NCBI RefSeq assembly: GCF_902459555.1
Contig: NZ_CABPSM010000014.1
Location: forward strand, 91,371-155,370
Direction: 5' to 3'
DNA length: 64,000 nt
Source of the DNA: Pandoraea horticolens
GTDB taxonomy: Bacteria > Pseudomonadota > Gammaproteobacteria > Burkholderiales > Burkholderiaceae
Numbering within the stretch: position 1 is the stretch's first letter; every line of letters starts with the position of its first letter. This document shows, piece by piece, positions 49,665 through 60,082 of the stretch. Below the pieces are notes generated by a model that was not told the DNA's origin, did not search any database, and saw only the letters and a program-made list of their open reading frames with translations. Position numbers and translations under genes: made by a program.

Positions 49665-51119
49665 ATGACTTCACCCAACCCGGCCGCGTGGCGGCAGAAA
49701 GCGATGCTCCTTGTGGTGTCCGTCGGCTTCTTCATGCAGACGCTGGACTCGACGATCGTCAATACGGCGCTACCTGCCATGGCGCGCGATCTCGGCCAAT
49801 CGCCGTTGCACATGCAGGCGGTGGTCATCGCCTATGCGCTGACCATGGCCGTGACGATTCCGTTATCGGGATGGTTGGCGGACCGCCTGGGCACGCGTGT
49901 GGTTTTCTCCAGCGCATTGACGATCTTCTCCATCGGCTCTGCGATGTGCGCCTATTCCGGCACGCTCGAGGCACTGGTCTGGTGGCGCGTGGTGCAGGGG
50001 GTTGGCGGGGCGATGCTGCTGCCGGTGGGACGGCTGGCGGTGTTGCGCACCTTCCCGCGCGAGCAATTCTTGCAGGCGCTCGCGTTCGTTGCGGTGCCGG
50101 GGATGATCGGCCCCTTGATCGGGCCGACGCTGGGCGGGTGGCTCGTCAAGGTGGCGTCGTGGCATTGGGTGTTCCTGATCAACGTGCCGGTAGGGGTGGC
50201 GGGGTGCGTGGCGGCGCACTTCTTCCTGATTAACGCGCGCGCGCCGCACCAGACGCCGTTCGACATCAAGGGCTATCTGTTGCTCTGCGTCGGTATGGTG
50301 GCGACCTCGCTGGCGCTCGACCGGCGTGCCGACATGGCGGGCGCGCATGCCCTCATGCTGGTGTTGCTGGTGGTGGGGTTTGCCGGCTTTGTCGCCTATG
50401 GGCTATACGCGAACCGAGCGCCGCAGCCGTTGTTTTCGCTGACGATGTTTCGTGTGCACACGTTCAGCGTTGGGTTGCTGGGCAACCTCTTTGCGCGAAT
50501 CGGCATCGCGGCGGTGCCCTATCTCGTGCCTCTGTTGTTGCAAGTGAGCCTTGGCTACACGGCCTTCGAAGCGGGGCTGCTGATGCTGCCGATCACGATC
50601 ACGGGTATTTTTGCCAAGAGTCTCGCGACACATCTGGTCATGCGTTACGGCTATCGTCCGGTGCTGGTGTGGAACACGATCCTTGCCGGGTGCGTGATGG
50701 CGAGCTTTGCTGTCGTCACCCCGAACTATCCGGTGCCATTGTTGATCATCCAGTTGGGGATTCTCGGCGGCATCAATTCGATACAGTTCACGGCCATGAA
50801 TGCGCTGACGCTCAAGGACCTGAACCCGGACGATGCCAGCGGTGGCAACAGCCTGTTCTCGCTCGTGCAGATGTTGGCAATGAGCTTCGGTCTGACCGTG
50901 GGTGGTGCGCTTCTGGTGACGTTTACCGGCGCGTTCGGCGCGAGTGAGGGCGTTGGGGCACTGCCCGCATTCCGGTCGACGTTCGCGTGCGTCGGCGTGA
51001 TCACCTGTTGTTCCGCGTGGATCTTCGCGCAGTTGACCGATCGTGAGCAGATGGCCGCCAGCGATGGCGACGCGCAGGCACAGGCCGTGACGGCTACGCC
51101 TGCACCGCCGACAAATTAG
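49665..51119 (+). CDS. DHA2-family multidrug MFS transporter (MdtD/EmrB-like)
   Basis: The 484-residue protein has about 14 membrane segments, with family markers FFMQTLDSTIVNTALPAMAR at segment 1, SGWLADRLGTRVVF after segment 2, and RVVQGVGGAMLLPVGRLAVL at motif C of exporters. These match DHA2 proton-driven multidrug exporters, nearest to MdtD. No membrane-fusion protein gene is adjacent, so it likely works alone in the inner membrane. The substrate is unknown. It is convergent with a LysR gene. Confidence 0.88.
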   Translation: MTSPNPAAWRQKAMLLVVSVGFFMQTLDSTIVNTALPAMARDLGQSPLHMQAVVIAYALTMAVTIPLSGWLADRLGTRVVFSSALTIFSIGSAMCAYSGTLEALVWWRVVQGVGGAMLLPVGRLAVLRTFPREQFLQALAFVAVPGMIGPLIGPTLGGWLVKVASWHWVFLINVPVGVAGCVAAHFFLINARAPHQTPFDIKGYLLLCVGMVATSLALDRRADMAGAHALMLVLLVVGFAGFVAYGLYANRAPQPLFSLTMFRVHTFSVGLLGNLFARIGIAAVPYLVPLLLQVSLGYTAFEAGLLMLPITITGIFAKSLATHLVMRYGYRPVLVWNTILAGCVMASFAVVTPNYPVPLLIIQLGILGGINSIQFTAMNALTLKDLNPDDASGGNSLFSLVQMLAMSFGLTVGGALLVTFTGAFGASEGVGALPAFRSTFACVGVITCCSAWIFAQLTDREQMAASDGDAQAQAVTATPAPPTN

Positions 51120-51160
51120 CCGCGACGAATTGAGGTGCGCGGTGGGGATGCTTAGGCACT

Positions 51161-52087
51161 TCAGCCCCTTGAGGTAAAGGGTTTGTCGAGAATCTCGGGT
51201 GCGCGAATGGCGTCGATCAGCAGACCGAGGAAGGCTTCGACGGGGGCGGGCAGGGTGCGACCGGCCATCGTTTGCACTTGCAGTGAGCGCTGATGCAGCG
51301 CCGGATTCCGAATGGGAATAGCGACGAGCCCTTCGGGCGCGAGACGACTGCGCACCGTGAGCAGACCTGTGAGCGTCACCGCATTGCCTGAGCGCACGAA
51401 GCTGTGCAACGCGGCGTGGTAGTTGCTCACGAACACCGGTTCGAACAATAGGCCTTCGAGCGTGCAGCAAAGGTCGAACATCTGCCGGATGGTCACGCCG
51501 GCGTTCGACAGTGCCAGCGGATACGGCAGCAGGTCGGCCAGCGCGACGTCGTGCTGTTTGGCGAGTGGATGGCGCTTGGCCATCAAGGCATAGATCGGCG
51601 CTGGTTGCGTGTGCACGACCTGCACCCCTTTTTCCGGTGCGACGCTGAAACATACGGCGATATCGGCCTCGCCATCTCGCACCCGCACGGTGGCTTCGAA
51701 CGGCGAGACGACGTCGAGCAGGAAGTGTGCGCCGGGATACGTTTCGCGAAAGCGCGCAAAGACTTGTGGCAGGAAATCCCGCGCAACCCCTTCGGCGCTG
51801 GCGACGCGAATCGTCGCGCGTCCCACTTCCGCGAGTCCCCGGATTTCCGATGTGACACGCTCGGCATCGAGCAACACGCGACGCGCATGATCGGCGAGCA
51901 ACTCACCGGCTTCGCTTAACACCATGCCGCGCGGCCGGCGTTCGAACAGCGGTGTGCCCAAATCCTCCTCGAGCTTTGCGATCTGACGGCTCAGGGCCGA
52001 GACGGCCACGTGCAGGCGTTCCGAGGCGCGACTGAGCGAGCCCGTACGGGCGACTTCGAGAAAGTAACGCAGCGCGTGAGTTTGCAT
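51161..52087 (-). CDS. LysR-family transcriptional regulator
   Basis: The 308-residue protein has the LysR winged helix at residues 1-60 (YFLEVARTGSLSRASERL, VSALSRQIAKLEEDLGTPLF) and an effector domain (TIRVASAEGVARDFLPQVFA). The ATG at 52087 sits at the usual family N-terminus. It is divergent from the M20 peptidase-MFS pair and is their probable regulator; the gap of about 230 bp includes an A/T-rich patch at 52180-52215 suited to a binding site. Confidence 0.9.
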   Translation of the reverse strand: MQTHALRYFLEVARTGSLSRASERLHVAVSALSRQIAKLEEDLGTPLFERRPRGMVLSEAGELLADHARRVLLDAERVTSEIRGLAEVGRATIRVASAEGVARDFLPQVFARFRETYPGAHFLLDVVSPFEATVRVRDGEADIAVCFSVAPEKGVQVVHTQPAPIYALMAKRHPLAKQHDVALADLLPYPLALSNAGVTIRQMFDLCCTLEGLLFEPVFVSNYHAALHSFVRSGNAVTLTGLLTVRSRLAPEGLVAIPIRNPALHQRSLQVQTMAGRTLPAPVEAFLGLLIDAIRAPEILDKPFTSRG

Positions 52088-52316
52088 GGGCGAGAGACCG
52101 AATGACGAACGCGTGACGGGGCGATCGATCGTGAGCGTAACCGCGGTTTCTGCTTTGCCGAAACGGCAAAGAAACCTTCGAAATATTATCATTGTTGTCA
52201 AAAATACCCGCTCCTAGAATGGCCTGAACGGTTGTGCCGCAGCGTGCTACCGACACGCGTCGCAGTGATGTGCGAAACAGGCGGCCGTGCCCTCACAAGC
52301 CATCTGGAGACAAGCA

Positions 52317-53714
52317 GTGACACGTAGCGCAGCGATTTCCCAAGCCACCGCCCAATACGACTCGGGCGCGTTTCTCGATGTTCTTAACCGTCGCGTCGCC
52401 TACAAGACCGAGAGTCAGGAGGCGGATAGCGGCGACGCTCTGCGCGCTTATCTCTCCGATGAAATGACACCCGCGCTCGCGGCGCTTGGTTTCACGTCGC
52501 GCATCGTGCCCAATCCGGTGCCGGGCGGCGGGCCATTCCTGATTGCGCAGCGTCACGAAAGCGACGACGCGCCCACGGTGCTCACCTACGGACACGGCGA
52601 CGTGGTGCGAGGCTATGACGCGCAATGGCGCGACGGGCTGAAGCCGTGGGAGATCGTGGTGGAGGGCGACCGCTGGTACGGACGCGGCACTGCCGACAAC
52701 AAGGGTCAGCACACGATCAATCTGGCGGCGCTGGCGGAGGTATTGGCTTCGCGCGGCGGCAAGCTCGGATACAACGTGAAGATGATCGTGGAGATGGGCG
52801 AAGAGATGGGCTCGCCTGGGCTGCACGCGATCTGCGAGCAATTGCGCGACGAGTTGCGAGCCGACGTGCTGATTGCCTCCGACGGGCCGCGATTGACGGC
52901 GGAGCGTCCCACGGTATTCCTCGGTTCGCGCGGTCTGGTCAATTTCAAACTCAGCCTGAATTTGCGCGACGGCGGTCATCACTCGGGCAACTGGGGCGGG
53001 CTGTTGCGCAATCCGGGGGTGGTGCTGGCGAACGCGATTGCGTCGATCGTCGACGGCAACGGGAAGATTCTCGTGGAGGGGCTGCGTCCGCCCGAGTTGC
53101 CGGCGTCGGTGCGACGTGCGCTCGCTGGGCTGGAGGTTGGCGGAGGGCCGAACGATCCCGAGGTCGACGTTGACTATGGTGAGCCCGGGCTGACGCCCAC
53201 TGAGCGCGTGATTGGCTGGAACAACATTGAGGTATTGGCGTTCAAGACGGGCAATCCCGAGAAGCCCGTCAACGCGATCCCCCCATATGCCTATGCGCAC
53301 ATGCAGATCCGCTTTGTTGTGGGCACCGACTGGGAGCGGCTGGGAGAGATTTTGCGCGCGCATCTGGACGCACACGGTTTCCCGATGGTCGAGGTCGAGG
53401 TGGAGCGCGGTGTGATGGCGACGCGTCTCGACCCGGATGACCCGTGGGTGCTGTGGGCGCTGGCATCGATGCGTGAGACGACCGGCAAGGCGCCGGTGCT
53501 GCTGCCGAATCTCGGCGGCACACTCCCGAACGATGTGTTCGCCGATGTGCTCGGCCTGCCAACGCTGTGGGTGCCGCATTCGTACCCGGCGTGTTCGCAG
53601 CACGCGCCGGACGAGCATCTGCTTGGATCGGTCGCGCGCGAAGCGTTGCAGATCATGGCGGGTCTGTTCTGGGATTTGGGGAATGTGGACCTGAAAGAGG
53701 GGAAGCCGCGATGA
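52317..53714 (+). CDS. M20-family metallopeptidase/amidohydrolase
   Basis: The 465-residue protein has the di-zinc M20 motifs: TYGHGDVV (first His and Asp), WYGRGTADNKGQH (bridging Asp), EMGEEMGSPGL (catalytic Glu pair) and the C-terminal zinc His in CSQHAPDEHLL. It would cleave a peptide or N-acyl amino acid. The GTG at 52317 is chosen because GGAGA precedes it by a good distance. Its stop overlaps the ATG of the next gene (ATGA), so translation of the two is coupled. The partner is a metabolite symporter, suggesting uptake then hydrolysis of one compound. Confidence 0.85.
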   Translation: MTRSAAISQATAQYDSGAFLDVLNRRVAYKTESQEADSGDALRAYLSDEMTPALAALGFTSRIVPNPVPGGGPFLIAQRHESDDAPTVLTYGHGDVVRGYDAQWRDGLKPWEIVVEGDRWYGRGTADNKGQHTINLAALAEVLASRGGKLGYNVKMIVEMGEEMGSPGLHAICEQLRDELRADVLIASDGPRLTAERPTVFLGSRGLVNFKLSLNLRDGGHHSGNWGGLLRNPGVVLANAIASIVDGNGKILVEGLRPPELPASVRRALAGLEVGGGPNDPEVDVDYGEPGLTPTERVIGWNNIEVLAFKTGNPEKPVNAIPPYAYAHMQIRFVVGTDWERLGEILRAHLDAHGFPMVEVEVERGVMATRLDPDDPWVLWALASMRETTGKAPVLLPNLGGTLPNDVFADVLGLPTLWVPHSYPACSQHAPDEHLLGSVAREALQIMAGLFWDLGNVDLKEGKPR

Positions 53715-55066
53715 ACAGCACCGTTGCCGCCGCCGGGGCGGATCATGCGAACGGCGCGTCCAGCGCCGGTATGGAGGGCGCACGTACGGACGTGCCCGTC
53801 TACAAACTGATAGTCGCGACGTCCATCGGTAACGCGCTCGAATGGTACGACCTGATCGTCTACGGCTATTTTGCCGTGACGATTTCGAAGCTGTTCTTCC
53901 CCGCGCACGACGAGACCGTGTCGCTGCTGATGGCGCTGGGCACCTTTGCGCTGTCGTATCTTGCGCGTCCTCTGGGGGCCTTCGTGCTGGGGGCGTATGC
54001 AGATCGTCGTGGGCGTCGCGCCTCGCTGATGTTGTCGATCGCGATGATGACGGTGGGCACCGGGCTGATTGCGTTCATGCCGACGTATGCAGTGATCGGC
54101 GTGTGGGCGCCGATTGGCATTTTCCTGTCGCGGCTGATGCAGGGGTTCTCGGCGGGCGGAGAGTTCGGTAGTTCGACGGCGTTCCTTGTCGAGCACGTGC
54201 CGAACCGGCCGGGCTTCATGTCGAGCTGGCAGTTCGCGAGTCAGGGGGCGAGCACGTTGCTGGCGTCGGCGTTCGGGGCGGTACTCACGGGTGCGCTGAC
54301 GCAGCCGCAACTCGAGTCATGGGGATGGCGTATTCCGTTCCTGTTCGGGATGCTGGTGGGGCCTATCGGGCTTTACATCCGGAAGTACATGGACGAGACG
54401 CCTGCGTTCGAGCGCGACGTCGCGCGTAAGAACGCCGCGCGCACGGCTGACGGTGACGCGGGCAAATCGCCGGTATGGGAAGTGTTGGCGACGCAGAAGG
54501 CGCGTTTGCTGGTGTCCATCGGTGCGCTGGTGCTGACGACGACGGCGAACTACATGATCTTGTACATGCCCACGTATGCGACGAAGCAGCTTGGCTTGCC
54601 GCCGTCACAAGGCTTCATTGCGACGCTGGTGACGGGCTTCGTCATCATGACGCTGACGCCGTTCGTCGGTCATTGGTCGGACAAGGTCGGGCGTATCCGC
54701 ATCATGCTGGTAGCGGGGGTGTTGTTCCTGTGCACGGTGTATCCGGCGTTTGCGTTCATGAACGCGCATGCGTCGCTGGCGACGATGATGGTCGTGATGC
54801 TCTGGATCGGTATGTTGAAGGCGGTGTACTTTGCGCCGATCCCCGCACTGATGTCGTCGCTGTTCCCGACGCGCACGCGCGCAACGGGCATGGCGGTCGG
54901 CTACAACCTCGGCACGACGATCTTCGGCGGCTTTACTCCGCTGGCGGTGGCCTGGCTGATCGCGGCGTCGGGCAACAAGCTGGCGCCGGGGTTGTATCTG
55001 ATGGTGGGAGCGGTGATCAGTCTGACGACACTGCTGATCGCGCGAGTGCGGCTGGGGGCACGCTGA
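53711..55066 (+). CDS. MFS metabolite:H+ symporter
   Basis: The 451-residue protein has 12 membrane segments and the metabolite:H+ symporter signature: ATSIGNALEWYDLIVYGYFA before segment 1, then RPLGAFVLGAYADRRGRRAS and GIFLSRLMQGFSAGGEFGSS. Members (citrate, proline, shikimate and alpha-ketoglutarate carriers) import organic acids or amino-acid-like solutes. Its ATG overlaps the stop of the M20 hydrolase gene, so it likely brings in that enzyme's substrate. The precise solute is not known. Confidence 0.9.
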   Translation: MNSTVAAAGADHANGASSAGMEGARTDVPVYKLIVATSIGNALEWYDLIVYGYFAVTISKLFFPAHDETVSLLMALGTFALSYLARPLGAFVLGAYADRRGRRASLMLSIAMMTVGTGLIAFMPTYAVIGVWAPIGIFLSRLMQGFSAGGEFGSSTAFLVEHVPNRPGFMSSWQFASQGASTLLASAFGAVLTGALTQPQLESWGWRIPFLFGMLVGPIGLYIRKYMDETPAFERDVARKNAARTADGDAGKSPVWEVLATQKARLLVSIGALVLTTTANYMILYMPTYATKQLGLPPSQGFIATLVTGFVIMTLTPFVGHWSDKVGRIRIMLVAGVLFLCTVYPAFAFMNAHASLATMMVVMLWIGMLKAVYFAPIPALMSSLFPTRTRATGMAVGYNLGTTIFGGFTPLAVAWLIAASGNKLAPGLYLMVGAVISLTTLLIARVRLGAR

Positions 55067-55183
55067 GGTGAGTGGTTGGTGGGGCGAGAGACCCGAGAGG
55101 AGGCGCTCGGCAGTGTCGCGTGTGAGGATGGCACGCGAGGCTGCCGTGGCGCCGCCTTGCGATAGTGCTGGTGGTGTGCGGGC

Positions 55184-55498
55184 TTAGTGATGTTGCCGTG
55201 ACGTACCGTCGCTGGACACGGCGGTGGGGGCGCCGAGTTCCTTGAGGAAGTGCTCCCGAACGAGCGCCAGGGAGTCGGTATTCATGCGTGGGTAGCTTTG
55301 TTGCAGCGTGGTCGATACCTGACGGGCGACGTCGGCGAGAATCACGCCCCAGATGGCCTCTTCCGGCACCTTCTTCGTTTCCCGATACATTCCGATCTTC
55401 ATTGAGCAGTACATCGTCTGATCTGCGGTCCAGACGCGCAGCATCTCCACAGCGTCGTCGTCGTGCATGACGGAATCGGGGATTGGGCACTCGTGCAT
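55184..55498 (-). CDS. DUF5076-like small protein
   Basis: The 104-residue protein contains VEMLRVWTADQTMYCSMKIG and IWGVILADVARQVSTTLQQS, matching the DUF5076 pattern (LRVW near the start, WG-xx-LADxxR later). The function of this family is unknown. The start is ATG 55498, with GAGG eight bases upstream; an in-frame GTG at 55510 is less likely. No signal peptide or membrane segment is seen. Confidence 0.7.
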   Translation of the reverse strand: MHECPIPDSVMHDDDAVEMLRVWTADQTMYCSMKIGMYRETKKVPEEAIWGVILADVARQVSTTLQQSYPRMNTDSLALVREHFLKELGAPTAVSSDGTSRQHH

Positions 55499-55996
55499 CG
55501 CAGTCCTCACTTAACGTTGGTGGCTCGCTAGAGCCCTTGCTCGGGATTGGGCAGTGGTTTCAGGCATGGTTCTGGCTGAAACCCACTGTCGATGATGACG
55601 CGGTAAATCCCCCAAACCCATCAGGTGACGGCCGTAGATCGCTTTGGTACTTGTCCGATAAGTTATCTTGCGGCGGGGCATTGAAAACGCGGCTTGACCG
55701 CAAGTTTGCGGGAGCGATGTCTGCGGTGAATATCCCCACCTAAATTGGCGTTTCACTGGAAAAATCGCGAGCGGACGGTGATCGCGATCTTCCTGTGACG
55801 GCCCTCGGCGCCAAATCGGCTGCCGCGTAAGAGGCTTTGGGCGCGGCCCCTCTAAGTACTTTCCCGACCCCTCCGGCGCTGAGGCTTGGCGACCTTGCCG
55901 CCGGAAATTTTTTCCTCTAGTATTTTAGGCATAAACTATTTACGATTTAACAAAGATCGGCTAGCGCGACGCGATCTGTGAATCCGGAGGTTGGAG
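55499..55996. other. Intergenic region upstream of the aromatic-acid operon
   Basis: This 498-base gap lies between divergent genes. The last 80 bases are A/T-rich (TTTTTCCTCTAG, then TTTAGGCATAAACTATTTACG) and should carry the operon promoter. GGAGG at 55986-55990 and GGAG at 55993-55996 precede the first ATG. No gene or clear palindrome is seen. Confidence 0.5.
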
Positions 55997-58339
55997 ATGA
56001 ATATCGTCTGTATCGGCGGCGGTCCTGCTGGTCTGTATTTCGGGTTGTTGATGAAGCTGCGCGAGCCTTCCCACCGTGTTGTGGTGGTTGAGCGCAACCG
56101 GCCTTACGACACGTTCGGCTGGGGGGTGGTGTTCTCCGACGCCACCATGGACAACCTTCAGGAAGCCGATCCGGTCAGCGCCGCGCAGATCAACGACGCC
56201 TTCAATCACTGGGACGACATCGACATCCACTTCGAAGGCCGTACCATCACCTCCGGCGGCCACGGGTTTATCGGCATCGGCCGCAAGAAGCTGCTCAACA
56301 TTCTGCAAGCGCGCTGCGAAGCCCTTGGCGTCGAACTGGTCTTCGAGACGGACGTCGCCGACGATCAGGACATTGCGCGCCGCTACCAGGCCGATCTGGT
56401 GATCGCCTCGGACGGCCTCAACAGCCGTATCCGCACGCGTTACGCCGACACCTACCGCCCGGATATCGATACGCGTCAGAACCGCTTCGTCTGGCTCGGC
56501 ACGCATCGGCGTTTCGACGCCTTCACGTTCGCCTTCGAGAAGACGGAACATGGCTGGTTTCAGGCGCACGCCTATCAGTTCGATGCCGACACATCGACAT
56601 TCATCGTCGAGACGCCCGAGGAAGTCTGGCGTGCCCACGGCATCGATCAGATGAGCCAGGAAGAGGGCGTGAAATTCTGCGAAAACCTCTTCGCCAAGTA
56701 CCTCGGCGGTCATGAACTGATGAGCAACGCCAAGCACCTTCGCGGCTCAGCCATCTGGATTCGTTTTCCTCGCGTGATTTGCGAACACTGGGTGCACTGG
56801 AGCAATGTCGACGGCAAGCGCGTGCCCGTCGTACTCATGGGCGACGCCGCGCACACCGCGCACTTTTCCATCGGGTCCGGCACCAAGCTCGCGCTGGAGG
56901 ACGCCATCGCACTCGCCGACGGTCTCGGCACCCAGGGCACCGACGCCCTGCCGGGCGCGCTGGCCGATTACGAAGCCGCGCGCAGCGTCGAAGTGCTCAA
57001 GATTCAGAACGCCGCACGCAACTCGACCGAGTGGTTCGAAACCGTCGAGCGCTATGCACGCTTTTCTCCGGAACAATTCGCTTATTCGCTGTTGACGCGC
57101 TCGCAACGCATCTCCCACGAAAATCTGCGCGTGCGCGACGCCGGTTACGTCGAAGGCTACGAAGACTGGCTCGCCGAGCATGCCGGTGTGAAACGCGCCG
57201 AAGGCCAGCACGCGATTCCGCCGATGTTCACGCCATTTCGTGCGCGTGAACTCACACTCAAGAATCGCATCGTGATGTCGCCGATGGCCATGTACTCGGC
57301 CGTCGACGGCGTGCCGGGCGACTTTCACCTAGTGCACCTCGGCAGCCGCGCGCTGGGCGGTGCGGGCATGATCGTCGCAGAGATGACCTGTGTGTCGCCC
57401 GACGCCCGCATCACGCCGGGATGTCCCGGTCTGTGGAACGATACGCAGCGCGATGCCTGGAAGCGCATCGTCGACTTCGTGCACACGGGCAGCGATGCCA
57501 AGATCGCCATGCAGATCGGCCATGCCGGTCGCAAGGGCTCGACGCGCCTGGCCTGGGACGGGATCGATCAACCGCTTGCCGAGGGCAACTGGCCGCTGAT
57601 CTCCGCCTCGCCGCTGCCCTATATCGAGGACGTGTCGCAAACACCGCGTGAAATGACGCGCGCCGATATGGACCGGGTGAAGGACGACTTCGTACAAGCC
57701 GCCCGCCGCGCTGCCGAAGCCGGATTCGACTGGCTCGAGCTGCACTGCGCCCACGGGTATCTGCTCTCGAGCTTTATCTCGCCGCTTACGAACCAGCGTG
57801 CCGACGAGTACGGTGGCTCGCTGGAGAGTCGCCTGCGCTATCCGCTGGAGGTCTTCCATGCCGTGCGTGACGTCTGGCCGTCGGCCAAGCCGATGTCGGT
57901 GCGTATCTCCGCGCACGACTGGGTCGAGGGCGGTATTACGCCGGACGACGCGGTCGCCATCGCCCGCGCGTTCAAAGATGCGGGTGCCGATCTCATCGAC
58001 TGCTCGTCGGGGCAGGTCAGCAAGGCCGAAAAGCCGGTGTACGGCCGGATGTTCCAGACGCCGTTCGCCGACCGCGTGCGCAACGAAGCGGGTATTCCAA
58101 CGATTGCCGTTGGCGCGATTTTCGAGGCGGATCACGTGAACAGCATCATCGCGTCGGGCCGCGCCGATTTGTGTGCGCTGGCGCGTCCGCATCTGGCCGA
58201 TCCGTTCTGGACGCTGCATGAAGCCGCCAGGATCGGCTACAAGGACTTGCCGTGGCCGGCGCAGTACTATGCGGGCAAACGGCAGTACGAGACCAATCTG
58301 GAGCGTGCTGCCGCCTACGCTCAACAGATTGGTAAATAA
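55997..58339 (+). CDS. 2-aminobenzoyl-CoA (or salicylyl-CoA) monooxygenase/reductase, fused
   Basis: The 780-residue protein joins a flavoprotein monooxygenase to an old-yellow-enzyme reductase. Residues 1-390 carry the FAD motif [16 protein letters not shown] and the [18 protein letters not shown] block. Residues ~405-780 begin [20 protein letters not shown] and hold [14 protein letters not shown] and [15 protein letters not shown]. Such fusions act on aromatic acyl-CoA thioesters: 2-aminobenzoyl-CoA monooxygenase/reductase, or salicylyl-CoA 5-hydroxylase. The cluster of CoA ligase, beta-oxidation enzymes and RidA favours the anthranilate route. The ATG at 55997 abuts the FAD motif; an in-frame TTG two codons earlier overlaps the RBS. 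Confidence 0.88.
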   Translation: MNIVCIGGGPAGLYFGLLMKLREPSHRVVVVERNRPYDTFGWGVVFSDATMDNLQEADPVSAAQINDAFNHWDDIDIHFEGRTITSGGHGFIGIGRKKLLNILQARCEALGVELVFETDVADDQDIARRYQADLVIASDGLNSRIRTRYADTYRPDIDTRQNRFVWLGTHRRFDAFTFAFEKTEHGWFQAHAYQFDADTSTFIVETPEEVWRAHGIDQMSQEEGVKFCENLFAKYLGGHELMSNAKHLRGSAIWIRFPRVICEHWVHWSNVDGKRVPVVLMGDAAHTAHFSIGSGTKLALEDAIALADGLGTQGTDALPGALADYEAARSVEVLKIQNAARNSTEWFETVERYARFSPEQFAYSLLTRSQRISHENLRVRDAGYVEGYEDWLAEHAGVKRAEGQHAIPPMFTPFRARELTLKNRIVMSPMAMYSAVDGVPGDFHLVHLGSRALGGAGMIVAEMTCVSPDARITPGCPGLWNDTQRDAWKRIVDFVHTGSDAKIAMQIGHAGRKGSTRLAWDGIDQPLAEGNWPLISASPLPYIEDVSQTPREMTRADMDRVKDDFVQAARRAAEAGFDWLELHCAHGYLLSSFISPLTNQRADEYGGSLESRLRYPLEVFHAVRDVWPSAKPMSVRISAHDWVEGGITPDDAVAIARAFKDAGADLIDCSSGQVSKAEKPVYGRMFQTPFADRVRNEAGIPTIAVGAIFEADHVNSIIASGRADLCALARPHLADPFWTLHEAARIGYKDLPWPAQYYAGKRQYETNLERAAAYAQQIGK

Positions 58340-58348
58340 GGACAGTTC

Positions 58349-59170
58349 ATGACGTCACCGACAACCTCGGCCAGCCTGTCACCGGTAGCGCCGGCGTCGC
58401 TCAAGGGCGTGCACGCCCTCGTGACCGGCGGTGCGCGCGGCATTGGCGAAGCCGTCGCCCGGTCGCTGCTCGTACAGGGCGCACGTGTAACGCTGCTCGG
58501 ACGTAGTGAAGCCACGCTCTCGCGCGGTGCACAGGCACTCGCCGCGCATGGCGACGTTGCCTGGGTGAGCGCTGACATTTCGGACGCCGCTGCGGTCGTT
58601 GCGGCCTTCGCGCAGGCGGCCGAGCGTTTCGGCCCGGTGCAGGTGCTCGTCAACAACGCGGGACAAGCGGTCAGCGCACCGTTCGGCAAGACGGACGGCG
58701 CGCTTTGGCAGCAGATGATCGACGTCAACCTGACGGGGACGTTTCACTGCATTTCTGCCGCATTGCCCGCCATGGTGAGCGCCGGCTGGGGCCGTATCGT
58801 GAACGTGGCGAGCACCGCCGGGTTGATCGGCTACCCCTACGTGACGGCGTATTGCGCAGCGAAGCACGGTGTTGTCGGATTGACGCGCGCGTTGGCGCTC
58901 GAAGTGGCGAAGAGGGGCGTGACGGTCAACGCCGTTTGCCCGGGCTATACGGAAACGGACATCGTGCGCGACGCCGTGGCGAACATTGTCGCCAAGACCG
59001 GACGCAGCGAAGACGACGCGCGTGCCGAACTGGCCAAGCGAAATCCGCAGGGGCGTCTCGTGCAGCCGCAGGAGGTCGCCGACACGGTGCTGTGGCTCTG
59101 TCAGCCGGGTGCCGGTGCGGTAACAGGACAGTCGATCGCGGTCGCCGGCGGTGAAGTCACCGTCGGCTGA
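58349..59170 (+). CDS. SDR-family oxidoreductase (3-hydroxyacyl-CoA dehydrogenase role likely)
   Basis: The 273-residue short-chain dehydrogenase has the cofactor motif [16 protein letters not shown] near residue 28, NNAGQAV, the catalytic Ser in VASTAGLIG and the Tyr-Lys pair in YCAAKHG. It lies nine bases after the monooxygenase/reductase gene and probably oxidises or reduces a ring-derived hydroxyacyl-CoA. The first 15 residues are a low-complexity extension. The exact step is inferred from the operon. Confidence 0.88.
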   Translation: MTSPTTSASLSPVAPASLKGVHALVTGGARGIGEAVARSLLVQGARVTLLGRSEATLSRGAQALAAHGDVAWVSADISDAAAVVAAFAQAAERFGPVQVLVNNAGQAVSAPFGKTDGALWQQMIDVNLTGTFHCISAALPAMVSAGWGRIVNVASTAGLIGYPYVTAYCAAKHGVVGLTRALALEVAKRGVTVNAVCPGYTETDIVRDAVANIVAKTGRSEDDARAELAKRNPQGRLVQPQEVADTVLWLCQPGAGAVTGQSIAVAGGEVTVG

Positions 59171-59205
59171 GCGCGAATGCAAAATCTATCCAAGGAGATC
59201 GGCCA

Positions 59206-60069
59206 ATGAGTGACGTGAAACTGACGATGGCGCATCACAAGCGCCCATTCGCGAACTATGAAGCCAAGCACTTTCTGTGGTCGGTGTCGAACGATGCCGG
59301 GGGGCGTCCGAGCATCGGCACGATCACGCTGAACCGTCCGGACAAGAAGAATCCGCTGACGTTCGACTCGTATGCCGAACTGCGCGATCTCTTCCGCGGA
59401 CTGGTCTATGCGACGGACATCAAGACGATCGTCGTGACTGGCGCGGGTGGCAATTTCTGCTCGGGCGGCGACGTCCACGAAATCATTGGGCCGCTCACGA
59501 AAATGAGCATGCCGGAGCTGCTCGATTTCACACGCATGACGGGCGATCTGGTCAAGGCGATGCGCGCGTGTCCGCAGCCGATCATCAGCGCCATCGATGG
59601 CATTTGCGCTGGCGCTGGGGCGATGATGGCGCTCGCGTCGGACATGCGTCTGGGCACGCCGCAGGCGAAGACGGCGTTCCTGTTCGTTCGCGTCGGTCTG
59701 GCCGGCGCCGACATGGGGGCTTGCACGCTGTTGCCGCGCATGATCGGACAGGGGCGCGCTTCGGAACTGCTTTACACCGGTCGCGTGATGACGGCGGAGG
59801 AAGGGCTGCAATGGGGGTTCTTCAATGGGCTGCACGACGGTGGCGCGGTGCTCAGCGCTGCGCAGACGCTGGCCGATCAGATCGCTTGCGGCCCGACGTT
59901 CGCGCACGGCGTGACGAAGAAGCTGCTGCATCAGGAATGGAATATGGGCGTGGACGAGGCCATCGAGGCTGAAGCCGAAGCGCAAGCGATCTGCATGCAG
60001 ACGAAGGATTTCCGTCGTGCCTACGACGCTTTCGTCGCCAAGCAGAAACCGGTGTTCAACGGCGACTGA
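59206..60069 (+). CDS. Enoyl-CoA hydratase family protein
   Basis: The 287-residue crotonase-fold protein has [20 protein letters not shown], the first oxyanion loop [12 protein letters not shown], and the second-loop region [18 protein letters not shown]. The active-site Glu positions of true hydratases are not obvious, so hydrolase or ring-opening activity is possible. It is the third gene of the aromatic-CoA operon and is likely to hydrate or open the reduced ring. Confidence 0.87.
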   Translation: MSDVKLTMAHHKRPFANYEAKHFLWSVSNDAGGRPSIGTITLNRPDKKNPLTFDSYAELRDLFRGLVYATDIKTIVVTGAGGNFCSGGDVHEIIGPLTKMSMPELLDFTRMTGDLVKAMRACPQPIISAIDGICAGAGAMMALASDMRLGTPQAKTAFLFVRVGLAGADMGACTLLPRMIGQGRASELLYTGRVMTAEEGLQWGFFNGLHDGGAVLSAAQTLADQIACGPTFAHGVTKKLLHQEWNMGVDEAIEAEAEAQAICMQTKDFRRAYDAFVAKQKPVFNGD

Positions 60070-60082
60070 CGTGAGCGAGACG

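Noticed and set aside
52293..53783. 496-codon frame antisense to the M20 peptidase
   Set aside because: The forward frame has all zinc motifs and an RBS; the antisense product is Arg/His-rich without motifs.
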